A DNA stretch of 5,363 bases from Planctomycetaceae bacterium (GTDB lineage Bacteria > Planctomycetota > Planctomycetia > Pirellulales > Thermoguttaceae): the NCBI GenBank assembly GCA_009776995.1, contig WRMR01000361.1, forward strand, positions 1 to 5,363. The letters run 5' to 3'. The notes beneath the pieces are model-generated. The model saw nothing but the letters and a program-made list of their open reading frames with translations. It was not told where the DNA came from and made no database searches. The position numbers were made by a program, and so were the translations under genes. The first letter of the stretch is position 1; every line of letters begins with the position of its first letter. Shown here piece by piece: positions 1 through 5,363 of this stretch.

Positions 1-62
1 ATGGTGCGTTTTTCGCTATTCGAACGCTCCGTTACCGTCGCGGCTCTGATAGAACGAACTTC

Positions 63-524
63 CTATTTTTGCGGACTGTTGACGGCTTTCTTTTTGGGCA
101 GAATCATCCAACAGAAAACATACACAACCAGATACACAGGCAAAAACGCAACCGCGCCGGAGACAAAGGAACCGAGGACGAGGGTGTTGTTCATGTCCGT
201 CCAGGCAAAGAGCGGGTATTGAATCAGCGTCGCTTCAAGGTCGAGGACTGCCGGTTTCGCGAGCAGTCTGGCACCCAGCGGGTCGGCGATGGCGTCGAAC
301 CGCGACGTGGCCAGCGAAACCAGTGCCGCCGCCAGAATACCGAAGCCCAAATTACAGCGCAACAGGAACAAAGCCGCGACCAGCACCAGCGCAATCAGGT
401 TCGCTTTCGGCACGAGGCCGAGCATTACGCCCAACGCAACACCCAGCGCGACATGATGTGGTTTCGTTTCCTTCAAAAACAGACCGACAATCCCACCGAT
501 CCCGGCCCAGATGAGTTCGAGCAT
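63..524 (-). CDS. Small integral membrane protein, TIGR03546 / DUF2062-like family
   Basis: Predicted protein of 153 residues, almost entirely hydrophobic, so an inner-membrane protein. Function is unknown. Residues 24-39 hold a glycine-spaced G-x3-G-x3-G-x2-P pattern (G28, G32, G36, P39) like that of DUF2062-type proteins. Hydrophobic stretches follow at about 41-55, 58-72 and 113-142, and the tail is basic (KKK near 144-146). Length and pattern fit the family I know as TIGR03546, found in planctomycetes and some proteobacteria; this is recognition from memory, not a search. An in-frame start lies ten codons upstream, but I chose the ATG at 524 because GGAG (532-535, minus) sits 7 bases before it. 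A good promoter lies further upstream. The TIGR03546 family is, as I recall, often paired with a longer TIGR03545 gene, which could lie just left of the window. The gene is divergent from the desulfoferrodoxin gene. Confidence 0.8.
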   Translation of the reverse strand: MLELIWAGIGGIVGLFLKETKPHHVALGVALGVMLGLVPKANLIALVLVAALFLLRCNLGFGILAAALVSLATSRFDAIADPLGARLLAKPAVLDLEATLIQYPLFAWTDMNNTLVLGSFVSGAVAFLPVYLVVYVFCWMILPKKKAVNSPQK

Positions 525-580
525 GGTTTTTCTCCATTGGATAATATGATTCATTTTACAGAAAACAAATCAATATGGCC

Positions 581-610
581 ATTTTACGCAATTTTTCCTT
601 GCAAAGTCAA
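581..610 (-). promoter_or_regulatory. Sigma70-type promoter for the membrane protein gene
   Basis: Read on the minus strand, TTGACT (610-605) and TAAAAT (586-581) are separated by 18 bases. Transcription would start near 574, giving a 5' UTR of about 50 bases that contains the GGAG ribosome site before the ATG at 524. Both hexamers match the consensus at 5 of 6 positions and the position fits the gene. There is no experimental support. Confidence 0.5.
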
Positions 611-623
611 CATCAATTTTCGG

Positions 624-647
624 AATCAACCGTTTTGTGAGTTGATT
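624..647. repeat. Inverted repeat over the desulfoferrodoxin -35, possible operator
   Basis: AATCAAC (624-630) and GTTGATT (641-647) form a perfect 7-base inverted repeat with a 10-base spacer. The right arm covers the putative -35 hexamer at 642-647, so a dimeric regulator bound here would block RNA polymerase. It does not match the Fur or PerR consensus that I know. A second short palindrome, TTCAC-T-GTGAA, lies at 708-718 in the same leader. Confidence 0.3.
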
Positions 648-669
648 TTCCCGTAACTGAACCTAAAAT
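642..669 (+). promoter_or_regulatory. Candidate promoter for desulfoferrodoxin
   Basis: TTGATT (642-647) and TAAAAT (664-669) are separated by 16 bases on the plus strand. Transcription would start near 676, leaving a leader of about 93 bases before the ATG at 769. The match is moderate. The -35 hexamer lies inside the right arm of an inverted repeat (624-647), which would suit repressor control. Confidence 0.35.
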
Positions 670-768
670 AGTCTATGCAGAATGTCAATTCGGTTAATCG
701 TTCAATATTCACTGTGAAATCGAACGCCAACCGGCAAAGTCAAAAACTCGGAAAAAGGATGAAAAACC

Positions 769-1149
769 ATGGCTGAAATTCGTGGTGTTTACGTTTGTGA
801 AAAATGTGGCAATATTGTTGAGGTGCTGGCAGGCGGTGCCGGAATTTTGGCTTGTTGCGGTTCCGCAATGGTTCAACAGAAGGAAAACACGGTTGACGCT
901 GCCGTGGAAAAACACATCCCGGTCGTCACGGTCGAGGGCAACAAGATGACCGTCCAGGTTGGCAGCACGTTGCATCCGATGACAGCCGACCATTGGATCG
1001 AGTGGATCGAGGTCTTTGAAGACAACAAGCTGAAACGTGCCGTTCTCAAACCCGGTGACGAGCCAAAAGCGGAATTTTGCACAAACGGCGGCGATTACAC
1101 AGTTAGGGCATACTGCAATTTGCACGGGCTGTGGAAAAATCAAGAATAA
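769..1149 (+). CDS. dfx: Desulfoferrodoxin (class II superoxide reductase, 2Fe-SOR)
   Basis: This 126-residue cytoplasmic protein is predicted to reduce superoxide to hydrogen peroxide without making oxygen, taking electrons from rubredoxin or a similar donor. The N-terminal desulforedoxin-like domain (about residues 1-36) carries all four cysteines of the rubredoxin-type centre I: C10, C13, C29 and C30. The C-terminal catalytic domain keeps the centre II ligands H49, H69, H75, H119 and C116, plus E47 and K48 next to the active site (EKHIP motif). Spacing and total length match the Desulfovibrio proteins residue for residue at the ligands. The ATG is preceded by AAGGA (755-759) with 9 bases of spacing. 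The gene appears to be transcribed alone: a divergent gene lies upstream and about 800 non-coding bases lie downstream. No partner rubredoxin gene is in the window. The reaction is known for the family; the intact ligand set is seen here. Confidence 0.97.
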   Translation: MAEIRGVYVCEKCGNIVEVLAGGAGILACCGSAMVQQKENTVDAAVEKHIPVVTVEGNKMTVQVGSTLHPMTADHWIEWIEVFEDNKLKRAVLKPGDEPKAEFCTNGGDYTVRAYCNLHGLWKNQE

Positions 1150-1169
1150 GGCTCTTGCCAATACGCAAC

Positions 1170-1302
1170 AGTACCCGCCAAACATACAAATGCGGCTTTC
1201 CAATGCCAGCCGGGAATGTAAGTGACCGGTTCTCAAAAAACCCGTCGCTTACGCTTCGGGTTGCTGTCAGGAAACCACAAAATAGAAGTTTGGCGGGGTA
1301 CT
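1170..1302. repeat. Imperfect inverted-repeat element, MITE-like
   Basis: The ends are AGTACCCGCCAAAC (1170-1183) and its reverse complement with one extra G (1288-1302). Inside lie weaker complementary stretches (GGCTTTCC at 1194-1201 against GGAAACC at 1270-1276) and a central REPIN-like pair (1208-1262). The whole is about 133 bases, starts 20 bases after the desulfoferrodoxin stop and holds no credible gene. Short non-autonomous mobile elements have this structure. No target-site duplication is obvious, so the outer boundaries are uncertain. Confidence 0.55.
1208..1262. repeat. REPIN-like pair of inverted 24-base motifs
   Basis: The motif at 1239-1262 (plus) and the reverse complement of 1208-1231 agree at 17 of 24 ungapped positions, with the shared core CTTAC. 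As RNA, 1218-1231 pairs with 1239-1252 in a 14-position stem with one mismatch and one G-U pair, around a 7-base loop (1232-1238). On the minus strand, AACCCG and CGGGTT (1262-1257 and 1244-1239) also form a 6-bp hairpin running into six T (1240-1235), so it can look like an intrinsic terminator for leftward transcription. I associate GTCGCTTACGCTTCGGG-type palindromes with dispersed repeats in planctomycete genomes; copy number cannot be seen here. Confidence 0.55.
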
Positions 1303-1336
1303 CCACCCATACTTGCCGATTTGTCGAAAACCACAC

Positions 1337-1365
1337 TTGACAGGCAAGCGGTTTGAGACTATGAT
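1337..1365 (+). promoter_or_regulatory. Near-consensus sigma70-type promoter, probably for the rho leader or a small RNA
   Basis: TTGACA (1337-1342, perfect -35) and TATGAT (1360-1365, 5 of 6 for the -10) are separated by exactly 17 bases. This is the best promoter match I found in the window. Transcription would start near 1372. The next convincing coding start downstream is rho at 1947, so the transcript would carry a leader of about 575 bases or end earlier as a small RNA. The site lies just right of the inverted-repeat element ending at 1302. Confidence 0.55.
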
Positions 1366-1384
1366 TTTGTCAGTCCGTAATGAT

Positions 1385-1466
1385 TCTGGTTTCCAGACAC
1401 TCGGATGAGTGTAAAATGATACTCGATACGTATATCATTCGTTTATTGGTGGGTCAATATTGACCC
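1385..1466 (+). other. Cluster of short hairpins ending in a perfect 16-base palindrome
   Basis: Four perfect inverted repeats follow one another soon after the promoter. They are TCTGG/CCAGA (1385-1397, loop 3), ACACTC/GAGTGT (1397-1412, loop GGAT), AATGATA/TATCATT (1415-1439, loop 11), and the uninterrupted palindrome GGGTCAATATTGACCC (1451-1466). The first two share one base. Two more follow: AAATCA/TGATTT (1490-1506) and AACCT/AGGTT (1510-1524). The chain suggests a structured RNA. The 16-base palindrome could instead be a DNA site for a dimeric regulator. I do not recognise a known RNA family. Confidence 0.4.
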
Positions 1467-1632
1467 TGTGTGACAACAAAAGCATCGACAAATCACCTTA
1501 TGATTTCTTAACCTGTTTGAGGTTCTTCGTTTCCAATCTTTCGGCCTTTCCTTCATTTCTATGGAACGGCTGTCTTGATTAACCTGGAAACAGGCTCTTT
1601 TTCATGGATTTCGTCGATTGCCATTGGACTTT

Positions 1633-1692
1633 ATGCTTCGTGAGCATCTTCAGGTTTGATGCCATTCATCAATAACCTGAAACTCATCAAAC
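1633..1692 (+). promoter_or_regulatory. Candidate RNA switch in the rho leader with mutually exclusive hairpins
   Basis: One fold pairs 1649-1661 (TTCAGGTTTGATG) with 1667-1681: 8 bp, a 2-base bulge at 1672-1673, then 5 bp closing a 5-base loop. A competing fold pairs GTTTGATG (1654-1661) with CATCAAAC (1685-1692), 8 bp and perfect. Both use 1654-1661, so only one can form. A third option pairs GCATC (1644-1648) with GATGC (1658-1662), and ATGCT/AGCAT (1633-1647) is a small separate hairpin that conflicts with it. Such competition is typical of attenuators and riboswitches. No T-run follows either fold directly, so any termination would have to be Rho-dependent or the switch acts otherwise. 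Function is inference. Confidence 0.35.
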
Positions 1693-1936
1693 TTGCGGTG
1701 TGGTGTTTTACTCCAAAAAATCGGGTCATATTCGGCATGGGATTGCAGATTATTGATCGTATTTTCGCTAAACAGCCATTCTTAGATAACTTACGCAAAC
1801 ATTTTTTCGTGAAAAACATGGGTTCAACGGATTGTGAAAGAATTTGTGTGATTTTCGGAGAAAAAATTGCGTAAATGACGCCGAACAGGCCTGATTTTAA
1901 GATTTCTATTTCAAAAATTTTTCAACACAACAATTC

Positions 1937-1946
1937 AAGGTGTTTC

Positions 1947-1949
<3 letters not shown>
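1937..1949 (+). promoter_or_regulatory. Ribosome binding site that decides the rho start
   Basis: AAGGTG begins at 1937, and its AAGG core (1937-1940) lies 6 bases before the ATG at 1947. The upstream in-frame ATG at 1875 has GGAG at 1857-1860, 14 bases away. This favours the 438-residue product beginning MARRES over the 462-residue version. Confidence 0.6.
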
Positions 1950-3263
<1,314 letters not shown>

Positions 3264-3395
3264 ACACAAAACGCGATGACGGGATGCATGTGATTTTCCG
3301 CTCACGAATCAGGGCATCAGGAAAGTCCGGTTGCTTCACTTCGTTGCACACCCGATTGCCGTTTGCACAATTCACCCTGAAGAGGTCATCACACC
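3264..3395 (+). other. Gap between rho and the NodB-like gene, no clear signals
   Basis: I found no stem followed by a T-run and no convincing -35/-10 pair, only the ribosome binding site AGAGG at 3381-3385. The two genes may share a transcript, or rho may end by its own Rho-dependent termination. Confidence 0.4.
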
Positions 3396-4646
3396 ATGAA
3401 ACGTCGGGATTTTTTATATTCCCTTCCGGGAGCCGTAGCCGGTCTTTCGGTGGGAATACCTGTTGTATTCGCGGAAATTCCAACGGGTGACACTGGAATC
3501 CGTATTGACCAGCCTTTTCACGGGGCCGTGTTGCATCGTCGATCAGCCGCCCCCGTGTTCGGTGTTGTTGAGGACTCGGACGGCAAACCAATTACCTTGC
3601 GAATCAAAGTCTCCGGTGAAGCCCCGGTGGACAGTCCCGTGACAGTCAACGGGGTTGAGTGCCGCCGAAACGGGAAAAATTTTGAGGCGGAAATCGAACT
3701 CCGTCAAAAAACGAACAGAATCGTTGTCAAATCACAATCTTCGTCGGGCGAAGTCCGTGAGTCCCAAGCGACTGTGCTTTGGCTCAAAAATTCCTTTCCC
3801 CGATACCGCTTTACGGTTGACGACACGATCTTTTGCCTGCGGGAAATCCATCGCAACGGTTACAAGAGTCTTTTCGACGACGATTTTCTTGGAAACCTTC
3901 GGAAACTCCACCGCAAGTACGGCACGAAGTTCGCTTTGAATTTGTTTTATGAAACGTCCGGGGACAAGGATTATCTCACTGTGGAACGGGAGCATTTCGA
4001 TCTCTCGGACTTTTCGGACCGGTACAAATCCGAATGGCAGGACAATGCCGATTGGTTGCGGCTGTTGTTCCACGCGAAGCGGGAGCATCCCGGTGAGCCG
4101 TACAAAGACGCTTCGGCAGACACGTTGATCGGCGATTTTGTCGAACTGGAACGCGAAGTCAAACGTTTTGCCGGTGAAGAAACTTATCTTCCGGCAACGG
4201 TGATCCACTTCGGCACCATCCGGCCGGAAACGTACAAGCCTCTTGCCGCACACGGCGTCACGGCACTCAGCGGCTATTTTATCAAGCGTCAGGACGGAAG
4301 CCACTATGTCAATTATCAGATGGACGCTCCCCGGAGCGACTATCTGAGCGAACACGATTTTCTCCTCGACGTTGACAGCGGCATTGTCTTTTCCAGGATG
4401 GCAATGGTTCTCAATCTCGTACCACTGCAAGACGTCGTGCCGACACTTGAAAAGACGATTGCCGACCCGAACACGGCGGAATTTATCGATCTGATGACGC
4501 ACGAACAATACTTTTGGCCCTTTTACAAGAACTACATCCCGGACCATTGGGACCGCCTCGATCGGGCGTTTGCCTTCCTCACCGACCGGGGTTACAAGCC
4601 GGTTTTCTTGAACGATCCGCCGCTGGGTCTTGATGAGAACTTATGA
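3396..4646 (+). CDS. Tat-exported protein with Ig-like domain and NodB-like (polysaccharide deacetylase superfamily) barrel
   Basis: This 416-residue protein starts with RRDFL (3-7), a twin-arginine motif, then a hydrophobic stretch; cleavage is plausible after A26 (VFA-E). Folded export is therefore likely. Residues about 35-130 resemble an Ig-like beta-sandwich, as seen in carbohydrate-active enzymes. From about 135 the sequence looks like a NodB-type barrel: FTVDD (D142, D143; catalytic base and metal ligand in the superfamily), FHAKREHP (H226, H231), VIHFG (H271) and the late THEQYF (H369). The canonical H-x3-HP is not exact here (H-x4-HP), so activity and substrate are uncertain. I recall similar unnamed proteins with VDD, FHA, HWG and HEQYF motifs in gut bacteria. 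AGAGG (3381-3385) lies 10 bases before the ATG. The 132-base gap after rho shows no clear promoter or terminator, so read-through from rho is possible. Confidence 0.75.
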   Translation: MKRRDFLYSLPGAVAGLSVGIPVVFAEIPTGDTGIRIDQPFHGAVLHRRSAAPVFGVVEDSDGKPITLRIKVSGEAPVDSPVTVNGVECRRNGKNFEAEIELRQKTNRIVVKSQSSSGEVRESQATVLWLKNSFPRYRFTVDDTIFCLREIHRNGYKSLFDDDFLGNLRKLHRKYGTKFALNLFYETSGDKDYLTVEREHFDLSDFSDRYKSEWQDNADWLRLLFHAKREHPGEPYKDASADTLIGDFVELEREVKRFAGEETYLPATVIHFGTIRPETYKPLAAHGVTALSGYFIKRQDGSHYVNYQMDAPRSDYLSEHDFLLDVDSGIVFSRMAMVLNLVPLQDVVPTLEKTIADPNTAEFIDLMTHEQYFWPFYKNYIPDHWDRLDRAFAFLTDRGYKPVFLNDPPLGLDENL

Positions 4647-4703
4647 GCCGGACAAGCATCGCGTGAACTTTTCCATCGGCACAAGGCATCGGTTGCCATT
4701 CGT

Positions 4704-5363
4704 TCAAAACACGACGGTGATTTGTGTGCCTTTCGGGTTGCCCTGATGGCGGATCAAAAGTGTACGTGAGGCTTCGTCCCACTGCCAGGCATCCGACATT
4801 TCGCCGTCAATCCGTACCGCCGATGGTTTCGCGTCGAGCAAAATCCGAACGGCGTTGGCAATGCGGGTCGGCGTTTCGAGTTGAAATTGCACTCCACCAT
4901 CTGCGACATTCCAGTTTTCAATGCGTCCCGAAGCGGCCAGTGCGGCGGGAGCTGTCGCGGCGATATGGTCCATGTCGATCAACCAGAAATGCTGATCGGG
5001 AGCAAGCCGCACTTCGTTTTTGACGGCCAGGTCCGGCTCGAACAGATCGATGAAACGCCCCTTGAGAACAAGCGGTACATCGCTGACCGACTCACGCAAA
5101 ACCGCTCCGATAAGATACGGTCCGCGACGCAACAGAAAGTGGTTCCGCTCGGCAAATTCCAGTCCCGCTTCGGTACAAGCAGCCCGGATCAATGCGCGGT
5201 AATCATCGCTCTGTTGTTTTCCCCGTGTGTAATACGCCGGGTGTTTCCTCTGCACGAACAACTTGCCGTTGCCCACGTCGAAAACGCCTTCGCCCGGGTT
5301 CGGGGCGACGCCAAGCGACTCGAACAGGTGTTCTGACGGCGAGGAATAGGATTTGATTGCCTG
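4704..5363 (-). CDS. C-terminal part of a large protein, possibly a glycoside hydrolase-like enzyme (5' end outside window)
   Basis: The reading frame is open from the right window edge to a TGA at 4704-4706, giving at least 219 residues; the start lies beyond 5363. The GTG at 5276 could be mistaken for a start, but the frame stays open for another 29 codons upstream and no ribosome site marks it, so the gene is treated as partial. About 60 to 70 residues into the fragment comes HFLLRRGPYLIGAVLRES, then GRFIDLFEPDL and a segment with QHFWLIDMD. I recall a similar order (RRGPY, G-x-F-x-DLF, LLD) in the C-terminal parts of large uncharacterised, probably carbohydrate-active proteins of planctomycetes and acidobacteria. 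The last 60 residues look like an all-beta domain. The catalytic region is not visible, so function is unresolved. The gene is convergent with the NodB-like gene, 57 bases apart, with no strong terminator between them. Confidence 0.7.
   Translation of the reverse strand, partial: QAIKSYSSPSEHLFESLGVAPNPGEGVFDVGNGKLFVQRKHPAYYTRGKQQSDDYRALIRAACTEAGLEFAERNHFLLRRGPYLIGAVLRESVSDVPLVLKGRFIDLFEPDLAVKNEVRLAPDQHFWLIDMDHIAATAPAALAASGRIENWNVADGGVQFQLETPTRIANAVRILLDAKPSAVRIDGEMSDAWQWDEASRTLLIRHQGNPKGTQITVVF

Larger units (their letters stand above)
1150..1946. other. Long AT-rich non-coding region between dfx and rho
   Basis: About 800 bases with no gene I can support. It holds the inverted-repeat element (1170-1302), a strong promoter (1337-1365), clustered hairpins (1385-1524) and the competing hairpins (1633-1692). 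A weak stem with a GAAA tetraloop, CCTG/CAGG (1583-1594), precedes CTC and five T (1598-1602). This could end a small RNA of about 230 bases from the promoter, but four base pairs make it a poor terminator. From about 1700 to 1946 the DNA is AT-rich and I see no further clear structure. No tRNA, tmRNA or RNase P signature was recognised. Confidence 0.6.

Noticed and set aside
1235..1262. Minus-strand intrinsic terminator (AACCCG/CGGGTT stem followed by six T)
   Set aside because: No minus-strand gene lies upstream of it, and it is better explained as part of the REPIN-like repeat.
1103..1340. Overlapping frames on both strands across the inverted-repeat element
   Set aside because: The frames are translations of the palindromic repeat itself and have no ribosome sites. 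Planctomycete genomes often carry spurious proteins of this kind.
1380..1463. 27-codon frame starting 8 bases after the expected transcription start
   Set aside because: No ribosome site; a leaderless peptide is possible but nothing supports it beyond the position.
1631..1819. 62-codon minus-strand frame in the region before rho, considered as a transposase remnant
   Set aside because: No ribosome site, no DDE or other transposase motif, and no similarity I can name.
3732..4547. Open frame of 271 codons on the minus strand opposite the NodB-like gene
   Set aside because: Antisense shadow of a gene with a clear signal peptide, ribosome site and superfamily motifs.
4647..4703. Bidirectional terminator between the two convergent genes
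   Set aside because: Only 4-base complementary stretches are present and no T-run follows on either strand.

Overview
The window looks like chromosomal DNA from a planctomycete, probably Pirellulales-like and anaerobic or microaerophilic. Four observations point there. The Rho factor lacks the usual N-terminal helical domain and carries a basic Arg/Gly-rich N-terminus instead. A small membrane protein resembles the TIGR03546/DUF2062-like group. A class II desulfoferrodoxin is typical of oxygen-sensitive lifestyles. One intergenic region holds a GTCGCTTACGCTTCGGG-type palindrome of a kind I associate with planctomycete genomes. The lineage is inferred from protein and repeat character, not from a marker gene.

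Layout, left to right. (1) 63-524, minus: small membrane protein. (2) 525-768: divergent intergenic region with a promoter-like site on each strand and an inverted repeat over the plus-strand -35. (3) 769-1149, plus: complete desulfoferrodoxin (superoxide reductase) with both iron centres intact. (4) 1150-1946: an unusually long, AT-rich, structured intergenic region of about 800 bases. It holds a REPIN-like inverted pair inside a larger imperfect inverted repeat, a near-consensus sigma70-type promoter, a run of hairpins with a perfect 16-base palindrome, and two mutually exclusive hairpins. (5) 1947-3263, plus: transcription termination factor Rho. (6) 3396-4646, plus: Tat-exported protein with an Ig-like domain and a NodB-like (polysaccharide deacetylase superfamily) barrel. 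(7) 4704-5363, minus: C-terminal part of a larger protein, possibly a carbohydrate-active enzyme, cut by the window edge and convergent with (6).

The coding genes do not form one pathway. Desulfoferrodoxin is an oxidative-stress gene, Rho is housekeeping, and the last two genes look like extracellular or periplasmic carbohydrate chemistry. The part most worth a second look is non-coding: the region upstream of rho. A strong promoter lies about 575 bases before the start codon, and the transcript would contain competing hairpins. That is the layout expected of a long regulatory 5' leader or of a separate small RNA. Rho is known to be autoregulated through its leader in Escherichia coli, but whether this leader works in a similar way is inference only.
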